This document shows, piece after piece, positions 54,964 through 64,000 of a stretch of 64,000 nt of DNA. A model generated the notes under the pieces. It made no database searches. It saw only the letters and a program-made list of their open reading frames with translations, and was not told the DNA's origin. This DNA is from Hydrotalea sp. (GTDB lineage: Bacteria; Bacteroidota; Bacteroidia; Chitinophagales; Chitinophagaceae). Each line of letters starts with the position of its first letter. Position 1 is the stretch's first letter. Both the position numbers and the translations under genes were made by a program. The stretch is taken from the NCBI GenBank assembly GCA_027364735.1, contig DAHXOT010000032.1:115311-179310 (forward strand), read 5' to 3'.

Positions 54964-57900
54964 ATGAAAATTATGTATTACACTTCCAACGTAAAAAATC
55001 TATTCTTCTATATTCTTATTGCTTGTATTACCTTATCGTGCAAACAAAAAACATTATTTCAACAAATTCCTTCATCGCAATCGGGTATTCACTTTAATAA
55101 TACCATTACCGATAACGATTCGATGAATATTATAGATGTTACCAATATTTATAACGGAGGTGGTGTTGCTATTGGAGATTTTAATAATGATGGTTTACAA
55201 GATATTTATTTTACAGGAAATCTTGTAGCCAACAAGTTGTACTTAAATAAAGGAAATTTTAAATTTGATGATATTACCCAAACCGCCGGTGTTGATGGGC
55301 AAGGAAGATGGTGCCGCGGTGTTGCTGTAGTGGATATTAATAATGATGGATGGATGGATATGTATGTTTGTTGCACCTTAAAAGAAAATCCATCTGAAAG
55401 AAAAAATCTATTATACATCAACCAAGGGGTTGATAAAAACAATATTCCACATTTTAAAGAAATGGCTGCAGAATACGGATTAAACGATTCTGTATATTCT
55501 ACCATGGCAGCTTTTTTTGATTACGACAATGATGGCGATTTAGATATGTATTTAGTAGTAAATGAAATTAATAAACATCGTTACCCCGACGATTTTCATC
55601 CTGTTTTAACTAATGGCGAAAACCCTAGCACAGGCAAATTATATAGAAATGATTGGAATGAAAAATTAGGACATCCAGTATTTAAAGATGTTTCTAAAAA
55701 AGCCGGAATTATGACCGAAGGGTATGGTCATTCGGTAAATATTGTTGATATTAATAATGATGGATGGAAAGATATTTATGTTACCAACGATTTTGTTACC
55801 AACGATCTTTTATGGATTAACAACCACGATGGCACTTTTACCAATCAATTATCTACCTATTTTAAACATACATCGGCTAATGCAATGGGTATTGATATTG
55901 AAGATATTAATAATGACGGACTAAAAGATGTGGTGGTACTAGATATGAATCCTGAAGATAATTACCGAAAAAAAATGAACCTCAATATTAATAAATATCA
56001 AAACTATTTAAACAACGATGCATACAATTACAACTATCAATATGTTAGAAATACCTTACAAATTAATCAAGGAAATAGACTTACACAAAACGATTCAGTA
56101 GGTGCTCCTATTTTTAGCGAAATTGGTTTTTATGCCGGCATATCTGAAACAGATTGGAGTTGGACACCAATGGTTACAGATTTTGACAATGATGGCTATA
56201 GAGATATTATTATCACTAATGGTTTTGCCAAAGATGTAAACGATCATGATTTTATGGCCTATCGAAAAAAGGCTTATATCATAGCATCAAAAAGAAGCAT
56301 TTTAGATCAAATACCACAAGTAAAATTGCATAACTACGGTTATAAAAACAATAAAGATTTAACCTTTAGCAATGTTACAAATCAATGGGGACTTACCTTA
56401 CCTACTTTTTCTAATGGTGCAGCGTATGCCGATTTGGATAATGATGGAGATTTAGACCTTATTATCAATAATATCAACGATGAAGCACTCATTTATAAAA
56501 ATAATGAACGAGAAATAAACAAAGATAGCAGTCACTATTTACAATTACAATTTCATGGCGATAAACTAAATGTTAACGGAATTGGTGCAATGGCGGAATT
56601 GTATTACGATCATGGAAAAACACAAGTTTGGGAAAATACACCATTCCGTGGTTACCTTACCAGCATCGATAATCGTGCTCATTTTGGGTTAGGAAAAATT
56701 AATACTATCGATTCTATTAAAATAAAGTGGCCTAATGGGAAAATGCAAATATTGCATAATATAAAAACAGACCAATTACTTACTGTAAATGTTACGAATG
56801 CTACCATTAACTATTCTTTTCTACAACCAAAAATTGCCAACAATGCCTTATTTAAAGAAGTAACCGATTCATCACATGTACATTTTACCCATAACCAAAA
56901 AGATTTTATAGATTTTAATATTCAAAAATTATTACCGCATAAATTATCGCAATATGGGCCGGCAATGGCTGTTGGAGATATTGATGGCAATGGTTTAGAT
57001 GATATTATTATTGGAGGAGCATTTAAAAAAAGTGCACAACTTTTCTTTCAGGAAAAAAACAAAGGATTTATTCATAAAAGTTTTATACCCGATTCCTCAC
57101 TTCTTGATCAAAAATATGCCGAAGATATGGGCATACTTTTATTTGATGCAGATGGCGATGGAGATTTAGATATGTATATTGCAAGTGGTGGTTATGCCAA
57201 CGAACCTAATTCAATACCCTATCAAGATAGGTTTTATAGAAACGATGGTAAAGGAAATTTTACATTAGATACTTTAGCAATTCCTACAAATTATACCAGC
57301 AAATTTAGCGTACGTGCAATTGATTATGATAAAGATGGCGACCTCGATTTATTTGTTTCGGGAAGAGTTGAACCTTGGAATTATCCCAAACCCGTTTCAA
57401 GTTTTATTTTAAGAAATGATACCAAAAATGGAAATATTAAATTTACCGATGTAACCAATGAAGTAGCACCTACATTAAAAAATATAGGACTGGTTTCGGA
57501 TGCATTATTTTCAGATTTTGATAATGATGGCTGGGTTGATTTAATACTTACCGGCGAGTGGATGCCAATAACATTTTTAAAAAATGAACATGGAATATTT
57601 AAAGATGTTACCAATAAAACAACCATTAATAACCAAGTTGGCTGGTGGAATAGTATTGCTGCAGGAGATTTTGATAATGATGGCGATATAGATTATGTTG
57701 TTGGAAACCTTGGCTTAAATTCATTTTATAAAGCAAGCGAAAAATATCCTGTTTCGGTGTACGCAAAAGATTTTGATCATGATGGCGTGTATGATGTTTT
57801 CCCATCGCTTTATTTATACCCTACTGCCGAAAGTTCAACCAAAAAAGAATTCCCTGCACAAGTTAGAGATGATATAATTAAACAAATGATTAGCATGCGA

Positions 57901-58569
57901 AGAAAGTTTCAAACACATCAATCATTTGCAACTGCTACAATGGATAAAGTATTATCGAAAGAGCAATTAAAAGATGCTTTAATACTACATGCCAATAACT
58001 TTCAATCGGTTTATTTGAGAAACGATGGTAATGGTAAATTCACCATGATTCCCTTACCAAAAGAAGCTCAAATTTCTTTGCTAAATGCAATGTGTGTAGA
58101 TGATTTTGATGGCGATGGAAATTTAGATATTGTAATTAACGGAAACGATTATGGTACAGAAGTTAATGTTGGAAGATACGATGCACTTAATGGACTTTTA
58201 CTAAAAGGAAATGGAAAAGGAAATTTTACAGCACAAAGCATTCAACAAAGTGGTATATTTATTCCTGGCGATGGAAAATCTTTAGTGAAACTTCGTAATA
58301 GCAATAATCAATATTTAATTGCAGCAGCAGAAAATAGAGGTCCGTTAAGAATATTCCAATCAAATCAACCTTCTAAAACTATTGCTTTACAGCCAACCGA
58401 TGAATATGCAATTATTCATTTTACAAATGGCACCGAGCAAAAACAAGAATGTTACTATGGTAATTCATTCTTATCACAATCGGCAAGATTTATAAATGTA
58501 ACCAACAATATTTCGTATATAACCATTTACAATTCAAAAAAACAAGCCAGAAAAATAATTGTGAAATGA
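54964..58569 (+). CDS. VCBS/FG-GAP repeat lipoprotein with ASPIC/UnbV domain
   Basis: A 1201-residue surface lipoprotein (MKIMYYTSNVKNLFFYILIACITLSC). It consists of a beta-propeller of FG-GAP/VCBS repeats with calcium-binding loops: IGDFNNDGLQDIYF, VDINNDGWMDMYV, FFDYDNDGDLDMYL, LFDADGDGDLDMYIA, AIDYDKDGDLDLFVS, DDFDGDGNLDIV and more. An ASPIC/UnbV domain (NVNGIGAMAELYYDHGKTQVWENTPFRGYLTSIDNRAHFGLGKINTIDSIKIKWPNGK) lies at about residues 530-600, splitting the repeats into two blades sets. Such proteins are often next to SusCD but unassigned. The DUF1573 gene overlaps its stop by 4 bases (ATGA). Confidence 0.9.
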   Translation: MKIMYYTSNVKNLFFYILIACITLSCKQKTLFQQIPSSQSGIHFNNTITDNDSMNIIDVTNIYNGGGVAIGDFNNDGLQDIYFTGNLVANKLYLNKGNFKFDDITQTAGVDGQGRWCRGVAVVDINNDGWMDMYVCCTLKENPSERKNLLYINQGVDKNNIPHFKEMAAEYGLNDSVYSTMAAFFDYDNDGDLDMYLVVNEINKHRYPDDFHPVLTNGENPSTGKLYRNDWNEKLGHPVFKDVSKKAGIMTEGYGHSVNIVDINNDGWKDIYVTNDFVTNDLLWINNHDGTFTNQLSTYFKHTSANAMGIDIEDINNDGLKDVVVLDMNPEDNYRKKMNLNINKYQNYLNNDAYNYNYQYVRNTLQINQGNRLTQNDSVGAPIFSEIGFYAGISETDWSWTPMVTDFDNDGYRDIIITNGFAKDVNDHDFMAYRKKAYIIASKRSILDQIPQVKLHNYGYKNNKDLTFSNVTNQWGLTLPTFSNGAAYADLDNDGDLDLIINNINDEALIYKNNEREINKDSSHYLQLQFHGDKLNVNGIGAMAELYYDHGKTQVWENTPFRGYLTSIDNRAHFGLGKINTIDSIKIKWPNGKMQILHNIKTDQLLTVNVTNATINYSFLQPKIANNALFKEVTDSSHVHFTHNQKDFIDFNIQKLLPHKLSQYGPAMAVGDIDGNGLDDIIIGGAFKKSAQLFFQEKNKGFIHKSFIPDSSLLDQKYAEDMGILLFDADGDGDLDMYIASGGYANEPNSIPYQDRFYRNDGKGNFTLDTLAIPTNYTSKFSVRAIDYDKDGDLDLFVSGRVEPWNYPKPVSSFILRNDTKNGNIKFTDVTNEVAPTLKNIGLVSDALFSDFDNDGWVDLILTGEWMPITFLKNEHGIFKDVTNKTTINNQVGWWNSIAAGDFDNDGDIDYVVGNLGLNSFYKASEKYPVSVYAKDFDHDGVYDVFPSLYLYPTAESSTKKEFPAQVRDDIIKQMISMRRKFQTHQSFATATMDKVLSKEQLKDALILHANNFQSVYLRNDGNGKFTMIPLPKEAQISLLNAMCVDDFDGDGNLDIVINGNDYGTEVNVGRYDALNGLLLKGNGKGNFTAQSIQQSGIFIPGDGKSLVKLRNSNNQYLIAAAENRGPLRIFQSNQPSKTIALQPTDEYAIIHFTNGTEQKQECYYGNSFLSQSARFINVTNNISYITIYNSKKQARKIIVK

Positions 58570-59012
58570 AAAAAAGTGATACCCTACTATTTTTACTCAT
58601 TCTAATTTTTGTTTCGTGTAAAAACAAAAATACCAATCCATATCAAAATAATTTGGGTATTCAACCGGCTCAATTAGCACAAGCAGATATAGAACATTAC
58701 ACAAGTATTTTATGGAAAGATTCAATTCAAAATTTTGGTGAAATAAAAGTTGGCGATACCCTACAACTTCATTTTACCTTTAAAAATACAGGAGCATATC
58801 CTTTATTTCTAACAGGAGTAAAACCAAACTGCGGATGTACTGTAACAGATTATCCAAGAACTGTTATTCAGCCGGGCGAAGAAGGAATATTAACTGCAAA
58901 ATTTGGCACAACGAACGAAAAAGGAATTATAAAAAAAACAATCAGAGTTTCATCCAATACAACAAACAACATTTATCACGTTCTTCAATTTTATGGTGAA
59001 ACAAAAAAATAA
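58566..59012 (+). CDS. DUF1573 family lipoprotein
   Basis: A 148-residue exported protein with a lipobox (MKKSDTLLFLLILIFVSC, Cys18) and a DUF1573 immunoglobulin-like domain: FGEIKVGDTLQLHFTFKNTGAYPLFLTGVKPNCGCTVTDYPRTVIQPGEEGILTAKF, where CGC follows the usual NCGCT signature. Function is unknown; the fold resembles periplasmic or surface beta-sandwich adaptor domains. Its ATG overlaps the VCBS stop (ATGA), and the haloperoxidase-like gene starts 5 bases after its stop, so the three form one translational unit. Confidence 0.9.
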   Translation: MKKSDTLLFLLILIFVSCKNKNTNPYQNNLGIQPAQLAQADIEHYTSILWKDSIQNFGEIKVGDTLQLHFTFKNTGAYPLFLTGVKPNCGCTVTDYPRTVIQPGEEGILTAKFGTTNEKGIIKKTIRVSSNTTNNIYHVLQFYGETKK

Positions 59013-59017
59013 CTCAC

Positions 59018-60349
59018 ATGAAACACATTCGCACAAATCAATTTTTGTTAACAATTTTATTGGTTAGCAGCAGTATCTTTTTTAGCTGTGGAAAAGCTAA
59101 AAAAAGTGTTACTATCAACGATGCTGAAGTATTACATCAAAACACAGATCAGATAACACAAGTAATTATTTACGATATTTTTTCGCCACCGGTTGCAAGC
59201 AGAATTTATGCTTATACCTCATTAGCAGCGTATGAAGCAATAAGGTTTGCAAAAGCCAATGCACCTTCCATTGCATCTAAATTAAATGGATTTAAACAGA
59301 TGCCCGAACCCGATAAAGCTAAAGCATATAACTATACATTAGCTGCTTCAAAAGCATTTTTCACTGTTGCACATAAACTTGTTTTTGCAGTTGATTCTTT
59401 GAAACCTTATGAAGATTCGCTATACAATGTATTCAAAGAATCAATGGATGATTCTACTTTCCAACGTTCGGTTAGTTTTGGAGAATCGGTAGGTAATGCT
59501 ATTTTACTTAGAGCAGATAGCGATAATTATGCTATAACCCGTAGTATGCCAAAATATTTAGGCAGCCACGAACCAGGCAAATGGCGTCCAACACCACCGG
59601 ATTATATGGATGGTGTTGAACCATATTGGAATAAAATAAAACCATTTGTATTAGACTCTGCCAATCAATACAGGCCTGGTCCACCTCCCGTATTTAGCAA
59701 GGATACAACAAGTGAATTTTACAAAAACGTGAAAGAATTGTATACTATAAATAAAACCATTACAAAAGAACAAACCAATATTGCAAAATTTTGGGACGAT
59801 AATGCTTTTATTGTTGAACATAATGGTCATTTAACTTATGCAACTAAAAAAATTACTCCCGGTGGGCATTGGATAGGCATTACAACAATAGCCTGCAGAA
59901 AAAGTAAAGCCGATGCTGTAAAAAGTGCAGAAGCTTATGCACTTACCTCAATGGGTTTATTAGATGCTTTTATTGCTTGTTGGGATAGTAAATATGTATA
60001 CAATTACATTAGACCGGTAACTTTTATTAATGATGAAATAGAAAAGAATTGGGATCCAATTTTGCAAACACCAGCTCATCCGGAATATTCTTGTGGGCAT
60101 TGCACCATTTCTAGTGCTGCTTCTATTATTTTAACTTATCTCTTTGGCGACAATTTTAGTTTTCACGATAATAGTGATGAAGCGTATAATGGAATGGCAA
60201 GAGATTTTACTTCTTTTATTCAAGCATCTGAAGAAACAGGCATTAGCCGCTTATATGGTGGAATTCATTTCCATAATAGCATTAATGTTGGTAAAGTATT
60301 AGGAAAAAAAGTTGGCTATAAAGTATTAGATCGCCTTCAACTAAAATAA
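59018..60349 (+). CDS. vanadium-dependent haloperoxidase-like PAP2-superfamily protein
   Basis: A 443-residue lipoprotein (SSIFFSC, Cys24). It belongs to the vanadium haloperoxidase/PAP2 family: K-X6-RP in KYVYNYIRPVTF, the phosphate/vanadate loop in PAHPEYSCGHCTISSAASIIL with His361 and the last motif SRLYGGIHFHNS with His417. In this loop the usual PSGH reads SCGH, and the Asp ending the final motif (SR...HxxxD) is Ser here. So vanadate chemistry is possible but a phosphatase is equally likely. It is the last of three tightly packed genes after the VCBS protein; the ChbG-like gene begins 8 bases later. Confidence 0.85.
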   Translation: MKHIRTNQFLLTILLVSSSIFFSCGKAKKSVTINDAEVLHQNTDQITQVIIYDIFSPPVASRIYAYTSLAAYEAIRFAKANAPSIASKLNGFKQMPEPDKAKAYNYTLAASKAFFTVAHKLVFAVDSLKPYEDSLYNVFKESMDDSTFQRSVSFGESVGNAILLRADSDNYAITRSMPKYLGSHEPGKWRPTPPDYMDGVEPYWNKIKPFVLDSANQYRPGPPPVFSKDTTSEFYKNVKELYTINKTITKEQTNIAKFWDDNAFIVEHNGHLTYATKKITPGGHWIGITTIACRKSKADAVKSAEAYALTSMGLLDAFIACWDSKYVYNYIRPVTFINDEIEKNWDPILQTPAHPEYSCGHCTISSAASIILTYLFGDNFSFHDNSDEAYNGMARDFTSFIQASEETGISRLYGGIHFHNSINVGKVLGKKVGYKVLDRLQLK

Positions 60350-60357
60350 AAAAGTCA

Positions 60358-61368
60358 ATGAAAAAGCATCTAAAAAAATATTTATTGGTGTGCTTTATTC
60401 TATTTTTCTATTATTCAAATGCACAAGTAACGGATAGCACTTATGCCGAGAAGTTAGGTTTTCCGAAAGATGCAAAAGTAGTAATACTGCATGTAGATGA
60501 TGTAGGCATGTCGTTCGACTCAAACGAAGGTGCTATTAATGCCCTTACCAAAGGTGTGGCTACTTCTTGCAGCATTATGATGCCATGCCCATGGGTTCCT
60601 GGTTTTGTACATTTTATGCAACAACATCCAAATATTGATGCAGGTTTGCATTTAACACTAAATTCTGAATGGAAAGATTATAGATGGGGACCACTATCCG
60701 GCAAAATTACTACTCCCGGATTAGTAGATAATGAAGGAGCTATGTGGTCATCTGTTGAAGCTACTGTAGCTCATGCCACTCCCGATGAGATAGATAAAGA
60801 AATTCATGCACAATTACAACGTGCAAAAGAAATGGGGTTCACTCCTACTCATTTAGATACTCATATGGGTACATTGCTTGCTACAAAAGCATTTGCTGAA
60901 AGATATATCAAATTGGGTATTGAAAATCATATTCCGGTAATGCTTCCTGCAGGACATGCAACGCTTATAAAACAACAAATGAATGCAACAGATGCCATGG
61001 TACAACAATACAGAATGGCAGGTAAAATTTTATGGAATGCCGGTTTACCTGTATTGGATGATTTACATAATGCTACTTATGGTTGGATTATTCCCGATTC
61101 AATTAAAGGAAATGATAAAAAGCTTCAAGCATATCGCACAAAAAAATATATCGAAGCTATTGCCTCTTTAAAGCCAGGTTTAACTATGATAATTATGCAT
61201 TGCACTAACACTTCTGAAATATTTAAACATATTTCCGATTCGGGCTTTACCCGAAGATCCGATATGTTAGCAATGATGGATCCTGCATTTAAAAAAGCTT
61301 TACAGAAGCAAGGAATTATATTAACTACCTGGCGAGAAATAAAAGAAAGAAGAGATCGAATAAAATAA
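60358..61368 (+). CDS. ChbG/HpnK-type polysaccharide deacetylase (YdjC family), secreted
   Basis: A 336-residue exported deacetylase. A signal peptide (MKKHLKKYLLVCFILFFYYSNAQ) precedes the metal-site motif VVILHVDDVGMSFDSNEGAINAL (DD), the GLHLTLNSEW motif with metal His and the later TPTHLDTHMGTLL (HxDxH). These residues match ChbG, which removes an N-acetyl group from chitooligosaccharides, and HpnK. ChbG of enterobacteria is cytosolic; this one is secreted. It co-occurs with a GH20 hexosaminidase just downstream on the opposite strand, consistent with N-acetylglucosamine-containing substrates. Confidence 0.88.
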   Translation: MKKHLKKYLLVCFILFFYYSNAQVTDSTYAEKLGFPKDAKVVILHVDDVGMSFDSNEGAINALTKGVATSCSIMMPCPWVPGFVHFMQQHPNIDAGLHLTLNSEWKDYRWGPLSGKITTPGLVDNEGAMWSSVEATVAHATPDEIDKEIHAQLQRAKEMGFTPTHLDTHMGTLLATKAFAERYIKLGIENHIPVMLPAGHATLIKQQMNATDAMVQQYRMAGKILWNAGLPVLDDLHNATYGWIIPDSIKGNDKKLQAYRTKKYIEAIASLKPGLTMIIMHCTNTSEIFKHISDSGFTRRSDMLAMMDPAFKKALQKQGIILTTWREIKERRDRIK

Positions 61369-61380
61369 TTAATTATTTAA

Positions 61381-61421
61381 AATTAAGGCACACTAACAAT
61401 TCAGTGTGTCTTAATTTTTTT
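61381..61421. terminator. Bidirectional terminator between ChbG-like gene and GH20
   Basis: Arms 61381-61394 and 61403-61416 pair over 14 bases with one G-U (core AAGGCACACT/AGTGTGTCTT), an 8-base loop and a T run on the plus strand, between convergent genes. Confidence 0.85.
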
Positions 61422-61443
61422 ATGAAAACCAAGTAATCCTTTC

Positions 61444-63351
61444 TTAAGATTTTTTCTTAGGCAATCGGCTTTTTAATTCTGCAATTGGCATAAGAATATT
61501 TCTCCCAATTTTTTTATTTCCCCTGTAAGTTACAACTCGCAAATAAGAAGCATCTTTTGGAACAACCAATGGCTCGGTATATTTTGGATAAAACCTATCG
61601 GGATAAGAATTATCGAAGCTGTAATAAATATCTATATCATCTACTTCTTTAGAAAGTTGCACTTTTAGTTCTCCCCTCTCGCTTTCAGATACATCAAAAG
61701 CCGGATCAAAAATACTTGGAGCATACTTTATTTCGGCTTCATCAAAGCGAGCGAAATGTGTTTCAACTCTTTTTTCAAAATTTTTCCAATTGCGAGCAGA
61801 TTTAGGACTCCAAACAGCTTCTGCAATTGCAAAAGCACGTGGCCATACCATATATTGCAAATGCCGATTATTATACACTTGCTCTGTCCACAAATTAGCT
61901 TGTCCGCCAATAATTAATTTTTCATTCACACTATCCGGTACCGGTTCAAATTGATACGCTTTACTTAAACGTAAAATGGCATACACAGGAGGTTCAATTA
62001 TTTTATCTCCTTGCATATAATCCAAATAAGTATATGTTGTAGGACTCATTATAACTTCATGCCCCATTTTAGCAGCTTCAATTCCACCTTTCATTCCACG
62101 CCAACTCATTACAATAGCATTAGGAGCCAATCCACCTTCTAAAACTTCATCCCATCCAATAAATTTTTTTCCTTTCGATTCAACAATTTTTTCAACTCTT
62201 TTTTCAAAATAACTCTGCACTTCTTCCATATTTTTTAGTCCTTCTTTTTGCATTAACTGCTTAATAGAAGCACTTTCGGCCCAGAAATTTTTGGCACATT
62301 CATCTCCTCCAACATGTATATATTCAAAAGGAAATAACTGTGCTAATTCTGTAAATACTTTATCTAAAAAATCATACACTTTTTCATTGGCCGGACATAA
62401 TGTATTATCAACTTTAGCAGTAAATCCATGATTCGTCCAATTCATAATACTCTCTCCGGATCGTACTTTATAATTTTCTGCACCGGCTGTACAAGATAAT
62501 TCAGGATAAGAAACAATGGCAGCCAAACTATGCCCGGGAACATCTACTTCGGGAAGAATATTTACAAATCTGTCTTTGGCATATTTCACTAATTCTTTAA
62601 TATCATTTTGTGTATAAAATCCGCCATAATTTCTTGGTTCATCGGCAGTAGGAACAGAGAAATTTCCAAAAGTGCCCACTTTTTTAACATTCCATGCACC
62701 AACTTCAGTTAATTTAGGAAGGCTTTTTATTTCAATACGCCAACCTTCATCATCGGTTAAGTGTAAATGAAGCAAATTGTATTTATACTTAACCATATTA
62801 TCAATAAAATTTTTTACTTCCTCTTTAGTAAAAAAGTGGCGAGATACATCGAACATTAATCCACGCCAAGCAAACCGAGGATAATCTTTTATTGTTACAC
62901 AAGGTATTTTCCAATCAACATTTTTCACAAAGGTTTTACTTTCAATTTCTTTAGGCAATAGTTGCCATAATGTTTGTTCGGCATAAAATAATCCTGCAGG
63001 CTTATTGGCATTTATTTGTATAGCAAGCCGAGAAACTGTTAAACTATATCCTTCATTGCCCAATGTTTTATCATATACTTTATTTAAAGAAAAATGAATT
63101 ACAGCTTTAGATGTTGTGATTATTTTTCTATCGGCAATGGCAAAATGTTTTGAAATATCTTTTACTAAAAAGTCCGATTCGGCAATATTCGGAACTGAAA
63201 CAGTAATTTGCTGAGGCAACTTAAAATAACCTTCTGTTAGATGTAGCTCAACAGGTTGAGGAATAATAGCTATTCTATTTTCATTTGCAATTTGTGCCAT
63301 TGTTGTATTGGCAATAATAAAAAATGAAATAATAAAAACTAATTTTTTCAT
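61444..63351 (-). CDS. GH20 beta-N-acetylhexosaminidase
   Basis: A 635-residue exported hexosaminidase from the ATG at 63351 (signal peptide to TTMAQ). Residues about 20-150 form the GH20b domain, then the TIM barrel begins FAWRGLMFDVSRHFFTKEEVKNFIDNMVKYKYNLLHLHLTDDEGWR. The catalytic Asp350-Glu351 pair is in HVGGDECAKNFW. IGWDEVLEGGLAPNAIVMSWRG is the Trp-bearing substrate pocket. A C-terminal beta domain is present. It would remove terminal GlcNAc or GalNAc, e.g. from chitooligosaccharides or N-glycans, in the periplasm. It is divergent from the GH3 gene (173 bases). Confidence 0.93.
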   Translation of the reverse strand: MKKLVFIISFFIIANTTMAQIANENRIAIIPQPVELHLTEGYFKLPQQITVSVPNIAESDFLVKDISKHFAIADRKIITTSKAVIHFSLNKVYDKTLGNEGYSLTVSRLAIQINANKPAGLFYAEQTLWQLLPKEIESKTFVKNVDWKIPCVTIKDYPRFAWRGLMFDVSRHFFTKEEVKNFIDNMVKYKYNLLHLHLTDDEGWRIEIKSLPKLTEVGAWNVKKVGTFGNFSVPTADEPRNYGGFYTQNDIKELVKYAKDRFVNILPEVDVPGHSLAAIVSYPELSCTAGAENYKVRSGESIMNWTNHGFTAKVDNTLCPANEKVYDFLDKVFTELAQLFPFEYIHVGGDECAKNFWAESASIKQLMQKEGLKNMEEVQSYFEKRVEKIVESKGKKFIGWDEVLEGGLAPNAIVMSWRGMKGGIEAAKMGHEVIMSPTTYTYLDYMQGDKIIEPPVYAILRLSKAYQFEPVPDSVNEKLIIGGQANLWTEQVYNNRHLQYMVWPRAFAIAEAVWSPKSARNWKNFEKRVETHFARFDEAEIKYAPSIFDPAFDVSESERGELKVQLSKEVDDIDIYYSFDNSYPDRFYPKYTEPLVVPKDASYLRVVTYRGNKKIGRNILMPIAELKSRLPKKKS

Positions 63352-63518
63352 GTGGCAATTGTTTAATGGTAACAATATGAAAAATAAGAAAAAATACGCG
63401 ATATTTTTTTATTTTGATAATCATCAAATAATTATTAATAAAAAAATCTTCTTCTTCTATTTTACTAATAAAGGCAATGCAATTTTTACCTTTAGTGCTT
63501 ATTGCATTATTCAAACAA

Positions 63519-64000
63519 ATGTTTATGAGAAAACAACTCAGTTTATTCATTAATTTATTATTATTTACTACTGTTTTATATGCACAATCATCTGATATAA
63601 AAATGAAAAAATTTGTAGATGATTTGATGAATAAAATGACATTAGAAGAAAAAATTGGGCAATTAAATTTAGTAACTCCCGGATGGGGAATACCTACCGG
63701 ATCTGTAGTTAGTAAAGGAGTAGAAGAAAATTTACGCAAAGGAAATGTAGGTGGCATGTTTGGAGTTATTGGAATAGAAAAAATTAAACAAGCCCAACAA
63801 TTGGCTGTTAAAGAAAGCCGATTACATATTCCATTATTTTTTGGTTCAGATATTATGCATGGGTATAAAACAACTTTTCCAATTCCGTTGGCTTTATCGT
63901 GTAGTTGGGATATGAGTATGATTGAACATAGTGCACGTATTGCAGCAATTGAAGCAACTGCCGATGGACTTAATTGGGCATTTTCGCCCATGGTTGATAT
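63519..64000 (+). CDS. GH3 family beta-glucosidase (BglX-like), 3'-truncated by window edge
   Basis: The frame is open from the ATG at 63519 (MFMRKQLSLF; the ATG at 63525 is equally possible) to the window end. It encodes a signal peptide ending near VLYAQ, then MNKMTLEEKIGQLNLVTPGW, GNVGGMFGV, ARLHIPLFFGSDIMHG-like LHIPLFFGSDIMHGYKTTFPIPLALSCSWD, and GLNWAFSPMVD. These are N-terminal GH3 features of periplasmic beta-glucosidases such as BglX. About 160 of roughly 750 residues are visible. The catalytic Asp lies beyond the window. Confidence 0.9.
   Translation, partial: MFMRKQLSLFINLLLFTTVLYAQSSDIKMKKFVDDLMNKMTLEEKIGQLNLVTPGWGIPTGSVVSKGVEENLRKGNVGGMFGVIGIEKIKQAQQLAVKESRLHIPLFFGSDIMHGYKTTFPIPLALSCSWDMSMIEHSARIAAIEATADGLNWAFSPMVD

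Noticed and set aside
1..64000. CRISPR arrays, insertion sequences, prophage or integrase genes, rRNA
   Set aside because: No direct repeat array, transposase or integrase motif, or rRNA-like segment was found on reading both strands.

Overview
The window is AT-rich chromosomal DNA of a member of the Bacteroidota, most likely class Chitinophagia (family Chitinophagaceae is my inference). The grounds are a SusC/SusD pair, a type B sorting domain for the type IX secretion system (T9SS), PorP/SprF- and DUF6089-type outer-membrane proteins, a Bacteroidota-type LptD, a PyrR/PyrB/PyrE set, few Shine-Dalgarno sequences, and several leaders with the Bacteroidota -7 element TAnnTTTG. I see no insertion sequence, prophage, CRISPR array or rRNA operon. 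One tRNA gene (Arg, TCT) is present. No gap between genes exceeds 300 bases.

Layout. 1-38,000 is mostly housekeeping: queA (5' end outside the window), a rhodanese lipoprotein, rlmH, a rhomboid protease, tilS, glnS, a large T9SS-secreted protein, tRNA-Arg, ung, an acyltransferase, lptD, an amidase, serA, a secreted serine hydrolase, a membrane pyrophosphatase, two tandem small cysteine-rich secreted paralogues, a BlaI/M56 regulatory pair, PorP/SprF, WbqC, an LEA-type lipoprotein, pyrE, a NUDIX hydrolase, a thioesterase, coaD, pyrB, pyrR, recF, DUF721, a CBS protein, a DoxX/MauE-type membrane protein, a DUF1599 protein, folP, an FKBP isomerase, a DHH phosphoesterase, ndk and a DUF6089 barrel.

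From about 37,400 to the right end the content turns to glycan use: a secreted M20 peptidase, GH2 and GH43 enzymes, a leftward run (GH26 mannanase, sodium:solute symporter, cellobiose/mannobiose 2-epimerase family protein, small lipoprotein), an AraC regulator, then a rightward SusC-SusD-VCBS/ASPIC lipoprotein-DUF1573-vanadium haloperoxidase-like-ChbG-like series, a leftward GH20 hexosaminidase and the start of a GH3 glucosidase that runs off the window.

How they may work together (inference). GH26 would cut beta-mannan, the symporter would import mannobiose and the epimerase would make mannosyl-glucose. The GH130 phosphorylase that normally completes this route is not in the window. GH2, GH20, GH3 and the ChbG-like deacetylase point to additional beta-mannosyl or N-acetylglucosamine-containing glycans. 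The least described parts are the SusCD-VCBS/ASPIC-DUF1573-haloperoxidase block, the cysteine-rich paralogue pair beside the BlaI/M56 pair, and several phased or palindromic repeat arrays in promoter regions.
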